Of a DNA stretch of 64,000 nucleotides, positions 8,585 through 17,815 are shown piece after piece. A program made the translations under genes and the position numbers. The notes beneath the pieces were generated by a model. It searched no databases. It had not been told where the DNA came from and saw only the letters and a program-made list of their open reading frames with translations. Origin of the DNA: Sulfurimicrobium sp. (GTDB lineage Bacteria > Pseudomonadota > Gammaproteobacteria > Burkholderiales > Sulfuricellaceae); assembly GCA_030652035.1 (NCBI GenBank), contig JAUSBJ010000020.1:1-64000 (forward strand), read 5' to 3'. Each line of letters begins with the position of its first letter. Position 1 is the stretch's first letter.

Positions 8585-11500
8585 GATCTGAATGCGCCCT
8601 TTACGCGCTGATCTATTTGCGCGAACAATGCTGATAATTGCTCGACTTTGGCACGCGCCGCCAGCAGATCGTCGCTGCCCTTGAGGTGCTCCAGTTCCTG
8701 GCAGAGTTCGCCGAAGCGCATGGCGCCAACCGTAAAGGCAGCCGACTTGAGACGGTGACCCAGGGCATACAGGACATCCAGGTCTTCGGCTGCCAGGGCG
8801 CCCTGCATTTCGATCAGAGTGTCATGCGTGGTTTCAATAAAGCGCAGGGCATACTTGGCGATCTTGGCCGGATCATTGCCTACCCTGCCGGCGAGAATGG
8901 AAAGATCAATGACTCCAGGATCGTCACAAGCGGCAAATAAGTCATTTTCAATCGCCGCGACCGGAGCCGTCGTCGAAGCAAGGTGTGCGGGCGGGATTTC
9001 AGGATGCGCATGGCGGAGAATGGCTGCAACGAGGATATCGATATCGACCGGCTTGACGACATGATCGACCATGCCGGCGGCAAAACACTTATCCCGCTCC
9101 TCGGCCATGGCATGCGCGGTCAAACCGATCACAGGGAGCGCGGGGGCGATCGCGGCAATGCGCCGGGTGGTCTCGAAGCCATCCATCCTGGGCATCTGCA
9201 CATCCATCAGCACCACGTCAAAAGCGCTCACACCCGCCTCTTCCAGACATTCCATGGCCTGCAGGCCATCACTGGCAAAGACGACATGCGCTCCCTCGTG
9301 GCTCAGCAGGTCTTCCAGGATCAAGCGGTTGATCTCCACGTCATCCGCCGCCAGCACCGAGAGACCGGCAAGTCGCCGGCCTGGTGCGACCGAAACATCC
9401 TTGGGCTGACTGGGATGCACGGGGGCAGCCGCTACCGGCAGGGGCAGTTGCAGGGTGAAGCTGCTGCCCTCGCCGGGACGGCTTTCCACGCTGATGTCGC
9501 CGCCCATCAGGTGGGCGAGGTTGATGCTGATTGCCAGGCCAAGGCCGGTGCCGCCATAGTTGCGCGTGGTAGAACTATCGGCCTGCTCGAAGGGCTGGAA
9601 CAAGCGTGCAAGCTGCTCTTCGCTCATGCCGATACCGCTGTCGACCACCATGAAACTGATCTCGCCGCCGTCACGCGCGACCCGCAGCATCACCTCGCCG
9701 TGCTCGGTGAACTTGATGGCGTTGGATAGCAGGTTGGTGAGTATCTGGGCCAGACGCAGCGAGTCGCCCACCACCCATTCAGACAGATCGGGGGCCAGTG
9801 AAATGGACAGGGCCAAGCCCTTGTCTTCGGCGCGGTCGGCGACGAAACTTCTCACGTTGTCGAGAACGGCGAACAGGGCAAAGGGCCGCCTCTCGATCTT
9901 GAGCTTGCCAGCCTCGATCTTGGAAAAATCGAGTATATCGTTGACCACGGCCAGCAGATGACTACCGGAGTCGCGCAGACGATTGAAAACCTCACGGATC
10001 TTCCCGTCCCCGCAATCGCGCTGGCCGATCTGGGCCAGACCAAGTATGCCGTTAAGCGGAGTGCGGATTTCATGGCTCATGTTGGCGAGAAAGCTGCTCT
10101 TGGCCTCGGCGGCTTCCTCTGCCGAGTGAAGCGCGTCCTTCACTTCCTTTTCCGCCTTTTTCTGCCTTGTCATGTCGCGCATCAGTCCGATGAAGGTACT
10201 GCCCACGTCATCCACCATTTCGTTGACTGCCAGTTCGACCGGGAAAAAGCTGTCGTCCTTGCGGCGGCCCATGATCTCGATCCGGTTGCCGACGACATGC
10301 GGACGGCGCGTTTGCAGGTAGCGCGCAATATAACCATCATGGGCTGACGCATGAGGCTCCGGCATCAGCATGGAGACATTGCGGCCGAGCATTTCATCTT
10401 CCGTGTAGCCGAACATATCCTGCGCTGCATTGTTCACGTTAAGGATGATGCCATGATCATCGATGTGCACCATGCCATCGAGCATGGTGGCCAGGATGGC
10501 GCGGGTGCGCGCCTCGCTGGTTTTCAGATCGGTGGTGCGCGCATGAATCGCCGCTTCGAGATTTGTCTGATGCTCGGCAAGGGATTGCTCGCCTTTTTTT
10601 CGAGAAACATAACCGGCCAGGATATCGGCCACGGAGGCCATGAAACGCTCCTTTTCCTGAGTGGAGGAAGCGCCTGGAGGCAGATAGAGCGCCATTACCC
10701 CCACAACCCGCCCGTTCGTCACCAGGGGCAGACAATAGTGGCCGTGGTCCTGCATACCTCGATAGGTGATCTCATGTTTTTCACATACATGGTTTGCGAA
10801 CTGCATTTCACCACTAGCAGCGGCACGGCCGCAAAGACAGTGGTCATAGGGAACTTCCGCACATGCGGTGAGGATTTCAGGAGCCAGATTGATTTCGGCA
10901 GCCAGATGCAGCCGCTCCCCAGTCTTATCGGATAAAAAAATACCTCCCATGGGCAGGATGCTGAGCCAGGAAACCGCCATTACCTGCTCCAGGCAGGACT
11001 TCAAGGTTTCCTCGACAGGCCCGCCCTTGAGGGTAGTATCCAGCAACTGCAGCAGGGTAGCCTGTTGCTCTCCGTCAAGACGCATCTTGTCCTCTGCCAC
11101 CTTGAGCTGGGTGATATCGACATGATTGACCACCAGCCCTTCGAGCGTGCCGGTCAAGGGGGAAGCCTGCAGCATGAACCAGCGCTGTTCGGCCTGCGAG
11201 TGACAGGGGTATTCCATATTGAAATAGTGCATTTCTCCATTCAGTATCGCCCGCATGCCAGACAACGCAGATTCGGCCCATGCTTCGCCTGTAGCGATGG
11301 CCTGCCGGCAGGCATCAAAATAATTTTTCCCTACGCCTTCGCTCGTCCCTTCCCCTCCTCCATTGGCAGCAGCGAAATCACGCCAGTGCTGGTTGACCCG
11401 GATAATATTTCCATCCCGGTCCAGAACTGCGATGGAGTTCCGCAGGGAGTCCATCACCGAACGGGTCAGGTCTTCGTTCCTGCTCAGCATCTCTTCGTTC

Positions 11501-12333
11501 CTGCTCAGCATCTCTTCGTTCTGCTTGCGCTCACTGATATCGATCATGAATGAGACAAACCGTCCTGTCCCGTCGTCTTGATGTGAATCGTAATAAAATG
11601 TCACTTCGACCGGGAAGGCATGACCATCCTTGTGCAGATGCAGTGTTTCGAAACGAGCCCGGCCTTGCTGGCGAAAGGGTTCGGCAATTTCTGAGTATGG
11701 GGCCTTCGGGAAAGTAGGATCGAGATCCAGTATGGTCATGCCCTGCAACTCATCCAGTGCATAGCCATGTATTCGGCAAAAATAATCGTTGGCATGCAGG
11801 ATGCGCCCGGTACGCGCATCGACCTCGTGCACGCCTATGCCGCTCATATCCATTGCCAACTCGGTCTCGCGCAGTTGGCGGAGGCTTTCCTCCAGGTCGG
11901 CGGTGCGCTCTCTGACACGCAATTCCAGTTCGTTCTGTGCCTGACGCAGAGCCAGATGGGTGCGCACCCTGGCCAGAATCTCTTCACGCTGAAAAGGCTT
12001 GCTGATGAAATCGACTCCACCCACCTCAAAGCCATGCACCCTGTCCTGTGTGTCATCCTGCCCGCTGACAAAAATGATGGGTACGTCACGGGTGCGGGCG
12101 TCCTGCTTCAGACGGCGGCAAACCTCGAATCCATCCATGCCGGGCATGCGGACATCCAGCAATAGCAGGGCGGGTGGCTGAGCCAGAGCAGAACGTAGCG
12201 CCAGTTCAGGCGCAGGGGCTGCGCGCACGGCATAGCCGGCCTCTTTTAGCAGGGAACTGAGCAGGTCAAGATTGGCGGCGGTATCGTCCACTACCAGAAT
12301 ATCCTGCCGGTCAGCCTGAACGTGCTTATTCAT
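8581..12333 (-). CDS. Large soluble hybrid histidine kinase (REC-PAS-PAS-GAF-PAS-HK-REC-HPt)
   Basis: A 1250-residue cytoplasmic kinase with a complete phosphorelay in one chain. In order: receiver (10-128, Asp60), PAS (about 155-270), short repeat linker, PAS (about 292-412), GAF (about 425-575, with CLCGRAAASG), PAS (about 605-727), HisKA (His754 in NMSHEIRTPLNGI), HATPase (NLLSNAIKFTEHG, DSGIGM, GGTGLGLAI), second receiver (about 990-1108, Asp1044 in LMDVQMPRMDG) and an HPt domain (His1193 in GHRLKSAAF). There is no membrane segment, so its input may come through the N-terminal receiver from the upstream membrane kinase. Four-base overlaps join it to both neighbours. The final HPt is the probable donor to the REC-EAL-REC protein. 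Confidence 0.93.
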   Translation of the reverse strand: MNKHVQADRQDILVVDDTAANLDLLSSLLKEAGYAVRAAPAPELALRSALAQPPALLLLDVRMPGMDGFEVCRRLKQDARTRDVPIIFVSGQDDTQDRVHGFEVGGVDFISKPFQREEILARVRTHLALRQAQNELELRVRERTADLEESLRQLRETELAMDMSGIGVHEVDARTGRILHANDYFCRIHGYALDELQGMTILDLDPTFPKAPYSEIAEPFRQQGRARFETLHLHKDGHAFPVEVTFYYDSHQDDGTGRFVSFMIDISERKQNEEMLSRNEEMLSRNEDLTRSVMDSLRNSIAVLDRDGNIIRVNQHWRDFAAANGGGEGTSEGVGKNYFDACRQAIATGEAWAESALSGMRAILNGEMHYFNMEYPCHSQAEQRWFMLQASPLTGTLEGLVVNHVDITQLKVAEDKMRLDGEQQATLLQLLDTTLKGGPVEETLKSCLEQVMAVSWLSILPMGGIFLSDKTGERLHLAAEINLAPEILTACAEVPYDHCLCGRAAASGEMQFANHVCEKHEITYRGMQDHGHYCLPLVTNGRVVGVMALYLPPGASSTQEKERFMASVADILAGYVSRKKGEQSLAEHQTNLEAAIHARTTDLKTSEARTRAILATMLDGMVHIDDHGIILNVNNAAQDMFGYTEDEMLGRNVSMLMPEPHASAHDGYIARYLQTRRPHVVGNRIEIMGRRKDDSFFPVELAVNEMVDDVGSTFIGLMRDMTRQKKAEKEVKDALHSAEEAAEAKSSFLANMSHEIRTPLNGILGLAQIGQRDCGDGKIREVFNRLRDSGSHLLAVVNDILDFSKIEAGKLKIERRPFALFAVLDNVRSFVADRAEDKGLALSISLAPDLSEWVVGDSLRLAQILTNLLSNAIKFTEHGEVMLRVARDGGEISFMVVDSGIGMSEEQLARLFQPFEQADSSTTRNYGGTGLGLAISINLAHLMGGDISVESRPGEGSSFTLQLPLPVAAAPVHPSQPKDVSVAPGRRLAGLSVLAADDVEINRLILEDLLSHEGAHVVFASDGLQAMECLEEAGVSAFDVVLMDVQMPRMDGFETTRRIAAIAPALPVIGLTAHAMAEERDKCFAAGMVDHVVKPVDIDILVAAILRHAHPEIPPAHLASTTAPVAAIENDLFAACDDPGVIDLSILAGRVGNDPAKIAKYALRFIETTHDTLIEMQGALAAEDLDVLYALGHRLKSAAFTVGAMRFGELCQELEHLKGSDDLLAARAKVEQLSALFAQIDQRVKGAFRS
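11471..11512. repeat. 21-bp in-frame tandem repeat inside the hybrid kinase gene
   Basis: The 21-base unit beginning tcttcgttcctgctcagcat occurs twice in tandem and then partly a third time. It encodes the seven-residue repeat NEEMLSR between the first and second PAS domains. The copies are almost identical at DNA level, so slippage could change linker length in steps of seven residues. Confidence 0.75.
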
Positions 12334-14930
12334 AACTTGCCTCCCTCGGTCCCCGCTTCAGCTTCTCCTGTCACGGTCGGGCTTGAATGCAGCAGCGCCA
12401 GAATAGATTCGTAGTTATAGCTCTGCGCCCGGAATTTAATGGCCGAACCCAACTCGGGATAAATTTTCGATATATCGTCAATCGCTTTCATAATACGCTC
12501 GCCGTCAAGAATGACCATGGCATCTTCAAGATTCTTGCGCAAGGCTTCTGGCATGGCGACAAAGGCTGCCGTGGAGAGATCGGGCATGTGCTGTTCCTTG
12601 CGCTCAGCCAGGTCACGTTCAAAGCGCAAATCCAACAGGCGTTCCATGCACCCGAAAATCTCCCCGGAACGGAAAGGCTTGTGCATGATGGCGTCGAAGC
12701 CGGCCGCCATCAATTCATCCTCATCCCCCCTGAAAATGGAGGCCGTTACCGCAGCGATTTTCACCGCCTCGCCGCCGGGCAGGGCACGGATGCGGCGCGT
12801 GGCCTCCACTCCGTCCATCTCCGGCATACGCAGGTCCATCCAGACAAACTGGGGCCGCCAGTTCTGGAACTGCTCAACCGCTTCGGCACCATTGTCGGCC
12901 AGCCTGACTTCGAACCCTACACTCTCAAGCAAACGGCCCAGCAAAAGCTGGCTTTCACGTTGGTCTTCCGCCACCAGAATCCGGCAGGACGAAAGCCCGG
13001 GTTTCAGTCTGGCCACTTCACCACGCGCCGGCGACACATCAGGAACTTCCTCCGGCTGCGCCAATTGCACAGGAATATCCACCCGGAAAGTACTTCCTTT
13101 TCCAACCTGGCTGGCAAGGGAGAGACTTCCGCCCATCAGGTCGACGAACTGGCGGGTAATGGATAATCCCAGTCCAGTGCCCTGCTGTTTGTCCGGTGCG
13201 CCCGCCACCTGAACGAAGGCTTCGAATATCCGGGACTGGTCCCCCGGAGCAATACCGACGCCGGTATCCTCCACATCGATAAAGAGATGACCAGATTCAT
13301 CGGCCAGGCCCAGTCGGAGCGTCACTCCCCCTTGTTCGGTCGCCTTGATTGCATTGGAAATCAGGTTTATGAGTATCTGACGGAGCTTGGCCTGATCACC
13401 CACGATGTAAGGCGGGAACACAGCCGACTGATCGACCCGAAGTTGCAGCCCCTTTTCCTGAGCGCGGATGCGTAGCATCTCGGTGACGTCGCTTAGCATT
13501 CCACCGAAATCGAAAGGCGCCAACACCAATTCGACTCGACCAGCCTCGATCTTGGCGATATCCAGAACGTCATTGATGAGGCTTAGAAGGTGTTCGCCAC
13601 TTTTCTGGATGGTCGTCAGAACCTCCTTCTGAGCAGAGGTGAGCCCGGCATCACGGCGGAGAATATCTGAAAAACCCAGAATGGCATGCAAGGGCGTTCG
13701 TAACTCGTGGCTCATATTGGAGATAAAAGTGCTCTTCGCATGATTGGCGGCTTCCGCATCGATGGTTCGCTCCTTGAGTTCTGCATTGATCTTCTCCAAT
13801 TCGAACTGGGTTTTCTTGAGCTCCGTGATATCGGTAGCCAGTACGAGGAAACCCTGAGTCCGTCCATCGCGCACATCGGGGATGTACTGGGTCAGGATAT
13901 AGCCGGTAGAACCGTCGGCCTTGATGAGGCAGCGTTCAAAATGTTGCGGCTCGCCACTCAGGGCGGCCCGGATATGGGCTTCGTTCTGGTGGAAAATCGC
14001 CTCACCCAACAGCTCTGCCAGGTGTATGCCGATCACTTCATCCGCTCGCTTGCCGAACCACTCTTGGTAGGCATTATTGGCAAAACCACAGCGTAGCCCA
14101 TCATCCCAGTAACCCAGCATGCCAGGCACAGCATCAGTAACGGTTTTGAGAAAATGCTGCTGTTGCATCAGCGTCTGTTCCCGCACCCTCAGGGTATCGA
14201 CGAGATCGTCCAGCGCCTCGCCGATCACGCCGAGTTCATCGATTGGCTGCAGGTCCGTACGTGCTACCCCTCCAGCTTTCCATAGCGATATGGCATTGAC
14301 GATCCGCCGGCTCGGATTGATGATCCGCCAATGCAGCAGCCAATAAGTCAGGATCAGCGCACTGGCGCATACGGCAAGAAGCGCGGCCACCAGCGCCAAG
14401 GAGGTCTCGAAGGCAGTCCGATGCGCCATTTCGGTATTAAGTTGCACCAGCACCAGGCCATGAGAGGCATGCAAGGCGTTTTTCCCCTGGATATCGGAAA
14501 GCAACAAGGGTGCGGCGACCAGGTACTGGTCACCGGCATCGCGAGAGGGCCCGCCTTGTGGCATGTGCGTGTCCAGAGCGCGCTGCGCCAGGGGAAACAA
14601 GGCGCTGCGCAGTTTGTCGTTCCAGAGATAGGGGTTTCCGGCGACCACCTGCTTCAGATCCGCGGTGACGACGAAAACACTTTCCACATCTTTCTCGGCG
14701 GACATCGCCAGCACGAAACGGTCGAGCTCATCGCGAGACACACTCGCGTCAGCCGCAAAAACCACTGCGCCCGAAAGCAAGCGGCCGCGCAACTCCAATT
14801 CCTGCTCCAGTTCCTGATGGCTGTACCAGTAGACCACCGCGCTCCCCACGCCGCCGACAAACAGCATCAGCGCCATGAGTGGCCACAGCAGGCGCTGGCG
14901 CAGTGAAATGAAAGTATTCATGCGGCACAC
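12330..14930 (-). CDS. Membrane hybrid histidine kinase (sensor-HAMP-PAS-HK-REC)
   Basis: An 866-residue inner-membrane kinase. Membrane segments at about 15-35 and 178-200 enclose a periplasmic sensor region of about 140 residues. A HAMP-like region follows (200-250), then PAS (about 258-370), HisKA (His408 in NMSHELRTPLHAI), HATPase (NLISNAIKATEQG, EDTGVGI, GTGLGLSI) and a receiver (about 648-765, Asp699 in WMDLRMPEMDG). The C-terminal 100 residues are helical and may be a degenerate output or HPt-like part; I see no clear HPt His. The gene starts ten bases after the substrate-binding protein gene, making a bound-ligand signal through the periplasmic domain plausible. The start could also be the ATG three codons in. 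Confidence 0.92.
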   Translation of the reverse strand: MCRMNTFISLRQRLLWPLMALMLFVGGVGSAVVYWYSHQELEQELELRGRLLSGAVVFAADASVSRDELDRFVLAMSAEKDVESVFVVTADLKQVVAGNPYLWNDKLRSALFPLAQRALDTHMPQGGPSRDAGDQYLVAAPLLLSDIQGKNALHASHGLVLVQLNTEMAHRTAFETSLALVAALLAVCASALILTYWLLHWRIINPSRRIVNAISLWKAGGVARTDLQPIDELGVIGEALDDLVDTLRVREQTLMQQQHFLKTVTDAVPGMLGYWDDGLRCGFANNAYQEWFGKRADEVIGIHLAELLGEAIFHQNEAHIRAALSGEPQHFERCLIKADGSTGYILTQYIPDVRDGRTQGFLVLATDITELKKTQFELEKINAELKERTIDAEAANHAKSTFISNMSHELRTPLHAILGFSDILRRDAGLTSAQKEVLTTIQKSGEHLLSLINDVLDIAKIEAGRVELVLAPFDFGGMLSDVTEMLRIRAQEKGLQLRVDQSAVFPPYIVGDQAKLRQILINLISNAIKATEQGGVTLRLGLADESGHLFIDVEDTGVGIAPGDQSRIFEAFVQVAGAPDKQQGTGLGLSITRQFVDLMGGSLSLASQVGKGSTFRVDIPVQLAQPEEVPDVSPARGEVARLKPGLSSCRILVAEDQRESQLLLGRLLESVGFEVRLADNGAEAVEQFQNWRPQFVWMDLRMPEMDGVEATRRIRALPGGEAVKIAAVTASIFRGDEDELMAAGFDAIMHKPFRSGEIFGCMERLLDLRFERDLAERKEQHMPDLSTAAFVAMPEALRKNLEDAMVILDGERIMKAIDDISKIYPELGSAIKFRAQSYNYESILALLHSSPTVTGEAEAGTEGGKL

Positions 14931-14939
14931 ATGGCTGGC

Positions 14940-15908
14940 TTACCTGCGGGCCGCCGCATCGACGGCCAGGGTGCTCATGCATTCCGTTCCGCATGGAGGC
15001 CCCTTGATGGCACCGGCCGCCGTCAGTGTTGCATGAACCTTGGCCAGTACCGGCACGAGCTTGCCTTGGTCAAGATAGCTCCTCTGGTCTTCGAGTCGCG
15101 TCAGCTTGGTCCCGGACAGTGCCTCGACAAACTCGATGGGCTTGATATGTTCCCGCCCAGCCATGCGGCGGTTTGCGTCGTCCGGATGCTCGGCATGGTA
15201 CTGCCGGGCACGATAGAAGGCTCGTACCATGCGACCATAGTCACCTGAACGCTCGGCCAGATCGGAACGGTGGGCAATCAGCATATCGACGATCTCGCCC
15301 GGCGTTTGCGATGAGTCAAACAACTTTGTCACCTTGGCACTTGCGAGCGCTTCTGTAGCGAAAGGCGGATAGGTTTGTACGGCGTCGACCTCACCGGCAA
15401 GGAGCGCCTTGATTGCACTGGGTTGCGGCATGGGAACGACCTGAACGTCCCCAAATGTCAGCCCTGCGGAGGCCAGCGCGTTGGCAGATGTCAACACATC
15501 AAGCGTTCCAATCTCCAGCGCCAGTTTCTTGCCTCGTAGCGAAAGTACGTCGAGAAATTCCTTGCGAGCAAGCAGCATATCGCTGCCATTCGAGTCGTCA
15601 GTGACAAGAAATACAGCCGGTTCAAACCCTGCAATGTCCCGTGAAGTGTATAACTCCACGACAGACCCTCCCATGACATCCACCTGCCGCCTTTCAAAAG
15701 CACGGCGACCATCGGCAAGTGTCTGGAAGGGAATCAGCTTGACATCGACGCCCTCCTCCTTGAAATAACCCAGTTGATCCGCCAGGAAAAGAAATTCATA
15801 TCCCGGCCAGGCATTCAGCGCGATGCGCAATGGCGGCGCAGGTTTCTGAGCGCATCCGGACAAAAGCATGCTTGCGAGGATTGCAAGCCAGAGTGTCAGA
15901 GATCGCAT
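14940..15908 (-). CDS. NMT1/SsuA-type periplasmic substrate-binding lipoprotein, first gene of the signalling operon
   Basis: A 322-residue binding protein of the nitrate/sulfonate/thiamine-precursor type. A lipoprotein signal (LAILASMLLSGC) predicts anchoring to a membrane; then come PLRIALNAWPGYEFLFLADQ, GYFKEEGVDVKLIPFQ and AFERRQVDVMGGSVVE, all characteristic of the family. A strong ribosome site (aggagaaatc) fixes the start at 15908, although the frame continues upstream. No ABC permease or ATPase gene is nearby. Instead it is followed by two kinases and a c-di-GMP enzyme in one tight operon, so a sensory and not a transport role is inferred. Ligand unknown. Confidence 0.85.
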   Translation of the reverse strand: MRSLTLWLAILASMLLSGCAQKPAPPLRIALNAWPGYEFLFLADQLGYFKEEGVDVKLIPFQTLADGRRAFERRQVDVMGGSVVELYTSRDIAGFEPAVFLVTDDSNGSDMLLARKEFLDVLSLRGKKLALEIGTLDVLTSANALASAGLTFGDVQVVPMPQPSAIKALLAGEVDAVQTYPPFATEALASAKVTKLFDSSQTPGEIVDMLIAHRSDLAERSGDYGRMVRAFYRARQYHAEHPDDANRRMAGREHIKPIEFVEALSGTKLTRLEDQRSYLDQGKLVPVLAKVHATLTAAGAIKGPPCGTECMSTLAVDAAARR

Positions 15909-16094
15909 GATTTCTCCTGTTATTTTTTTGATTGGCAGAGCGGGGTGATCCATTATGAACGCCCGGAACTGCATTCGCACCCGCTGGATATGATTGCTGA
16001 ATTCATTCATCGGGCGCCAGGCCAAAGGACCGCTGCATGGTGGCCACAACGCCGGACACTACCCACCTTTCCCTTCCGCTACAAACCAAGGTCA

Positions 16095-16150
16095 TTGCTC
16101 GACCAAATCAGATCGATTAGACTGATTATATCGATAATATCGAATTTGTC
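16095..16150 (+). promoter_or_regulatory. Possible promoter and operator before the HTH-REC gene
   Basis: A ttgctc/tagact pair with 17-base spacing could be a sigma70-like promoter. Just downstream the box atcga recurs three times, with the palindrome tatcgata at its centre, right before the start codon. Such boxes could be bound by the MerR-like N terminus of the encoded protein. No experiment or second copy supports this yet. Confidence 0.3.
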
Positions 16151-16732
16151 ATGAAAAAATCACCCGCTTACGACATGGATTATCTGACGCCAACTGAAGC
16201 TGGCAAGCTTCTGAGGGTTTCGCCCATCACATTGAGGAAATGGGCGGACAGGGGCTTGATCAAGGCCAGGGTGACCCTGGGGGGGCACCGCCGCTACCCC
16301 CTGAGCGAGGTGGAAAGAATGCTCCAATGGCAAAACCAGCCAAACACATCGCCTATCCAGATCATGATCGTGGATGACGATCCGTTTGTGTCGGAGGTGC
16401 TTCAGGAGTTCCTGTCCAACCTGAAGGTGCCTATGGCAGTCGAGATCGCCAATAACGGCTTCGAGGCCGGGCGGAAATTGGCGACCATCATGCCGGACAT
16501 CATTTTGCTCGATCTGATGATGCCCGGCATGGACGGTTTCGATGTGTGCCGCCGCGTCAAGAACGATCCCGACAGCTCAGGAATCCGCGTGATCGCCATG
16601 ACGGGTTACCCGACCGAGGACAATATCAGAAGAATTTTATCCGCGGGCGCAGAGGCTTGCCTGAGCAAGCCGTTAAACCACGCCGAATTGCTGGCTGCGC
16701 TAAATCTCCCCCAGGCCTCGCCAGGCCTTTAA
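16151..16732 (+). CDS. MerR/excisionase-type HTH fused to a receiver domain
   Basis: A 193-residue response regulator with the reverse of the usual layout. Residues about 9-60 form a MerR/BldC-like helix-turn-helix (LTPTEAGKLLRVSPITLRKW, GGHRRYPLSEVERML), followed by a receiver at about 68-190 with VDDDPF, Asp121 in ILLDLMMPGMDG and Lys173 in CLSKPLN. It likely binds DNA as a phosphorylation-controlled switch. It is divergent from the binding-protein/kinase operon across a 242-base gap and precedes a single-domain receiver, so it may belong to the same phosphorelay. No own kinase adjoins it. Confidence 0.85.
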   Translation: MKKSPAYDMDYLTPTEAGKLLRVSPITLRKWADRGLIKARVTLGGHRRYPLSEVERMLQWQNQPNTSPIQIMIVDDDPFVSEVLQEFLSNLKVPMAVEIANNGFEAGRKLATIMPDIILLDLMMPGMDGFDVCRRVKNDPDSSGIRVIAMTGYPTEDNIRRILSAGAEACLSKPLNHAELLAALNLPQASPGL

Positions 16733-16770
16733 ATAACACAACGCACAGACTCAAGAAAGACAAAAGCCAT

Positions 16771-17169
16771 ATGAAACAGAATCACCACATCCTGCTTGTG
16801 GAAGACGACCCTTTTCTGCGTAACCTCCTCGGCACCCAGTTGACCGAGCATGGCTATCATGTGACGTCAGCCGAGAACGGCATGCAGGCTCTGGAGTCGA
16901 TTGAAGCCAAGCGGGTGGATGTGGTCATCACGGATATCTTCATGCCAGACCTGGACGGCATCGAGCTCATCCAGCGTTTGCGAAAAAACCATCCTGGCAC
17001 GCTGATATTCGCTTTGAGTGGCGGGACCCCAAGGACCAGTTCCAAGGACTACCTCACGTTCGCGAAATGTTTTGGCGCAAACGAAGTCTTTAGCAAACCT
17101 GTCGAGATGGCTGATCTTATCAGCAAGCTGGAGCTGCACTGCCGACGGGGCCCAGAGAACGCGACATGA
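16771..17169 (+). CDS. Single-domain response regulator (CheY-like)
   Basis: A stand-alone receiver of 132 residues with VEDDPF, phospho-acceptor Asp55 in VVITDIFMPDLDG, a Ser/Gly switch region (FALSGGTP) and Lys in VFSKPVE. No output domain follows, so it should act by protein contact or as a phosphate shuttle. It lies 38 bases after the HTH-REC gene in the same direction and is probably co-transcribed. The ATG at 16771 begins the domain directly; the upstream extension of the frame overlaps the previous gene and is not protein-like. Confidence 0.88.
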   Translation: MKQNHHILLVEDDPFLRNLLGTQLTEHGYHVTSAENGMQALESIEAKRVDVVITDIFMPDLDGIELIQRLRKNHPGTLIFALSGGTPRTSSKDYLTFAKCFGANEVFSKPVEMADLISKLELHCRRGPENAT

Positions 17170-17298
17170 AGCCAGGACAGCCCAATAGAGGGAAGTGCAG
17201 ACTTAATCCAGCTTTTCTCGTCCCCAAGCTCATTTGACCGACGAAAAATAAAAGTGCTAGGCTATGCCTACCATGCGGGAAGGTTTAACGGCACTCGC

Positions 17299-17326
17299 GC
17301 ATGGAATTCCAATCTCAATTCCATGC
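17299..17326. promoter_or_regulatory. Inverted repeat in the leader of the host-attachment-family gene
   Basis: Perfect 10-base arms gcatggaatt and aattccatgc are separated by eight bases, about 50 bases before the gene start. There is no T run, so an operator or mRNA hairpin is more likely than a terminator. Confidence 0.35.
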
Positions 17327-17374
17327 AGCCCTAATCCGGTCAATTGGAATCACTAATCAGGAGTGTTGAACATT

Positions 17375-17815
17375 ATGAGCACCACCTGGATTCTTGTCGC
17401 AAATGCCAGCATCGCACGTCTGTATGCCAATCACGGCCCAAAAAAAGGGCTGCAACTGATCAAGGAACTCGCTCACCCGGAAAGCCGCGAAAAAGCCGGC
17501 AACCTGGTCTCCGACCGTCCCGGCCATAACCCTGGCGCGGGTGATGGCCATGGCTCGTTTGTGCCTTCAGCCACCCCGAAACAGAACGAGGCAGAACGCT
17601 TCGCCCAGCAACTGGCCCATGAAATGGACAGTGGACGCACCTCGAACAGCTACACGCGCGCCATTCTGGTGGCAGCGCCGGCCTTCATGGGGCTGCTCAA
17701 GGGTTGCATCAACAGCCATGTGAGCAAACTGATCAGCGAGGATGTGGATAAGGATTACACCAAGGCCACCGAGAAGGAACTGGCCGGCCATCTAGAGCGC
17801 ATCATTTTCCTCTGA
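17375..17815 (+). CDS. Host attachment protein family (PF10116-like)
   Basis: A 146-residue soluble protein matching the family named host attachment protein, first linked to Agrobacterium attachment to plants and widespread in free-living proteobacteria. Family-like features are the start TTWILVANASIARLY, the region LVSDRPGHNPG, and RAILVAAPAFMGLLKG with the C-terminal DKDYTKATEKEL. The fold resembles eRF1/baeRF-type domains, and the true role is unclear. The ATG at 17375 has the ribosome site caggag at reasonable spacing; a GTG four codons upstream is less likely. Its 3' end overlaps thpR tail to tail by 24 bases. Confidence 0.8.
   Translation: MSTTWILVANASIARLYANHGPKKGLQLIKELAHPESREKAGNLVSDRPGHNPGAGDGHGSFVPSATPKQNEAERFAQQLAHEMDSGRTSNSYTRAILVAAPAFMGLLKGCINSHVSKLISEDVDKDYTKATEKELAGHLERIIFL

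Noticed and set aside
14940-15908. Reading the binding protein as part of a nitrate/sulfonate ABC importer
   Set aside because: No permease or ATPase gene lies on either side; the operon continues with kinases.
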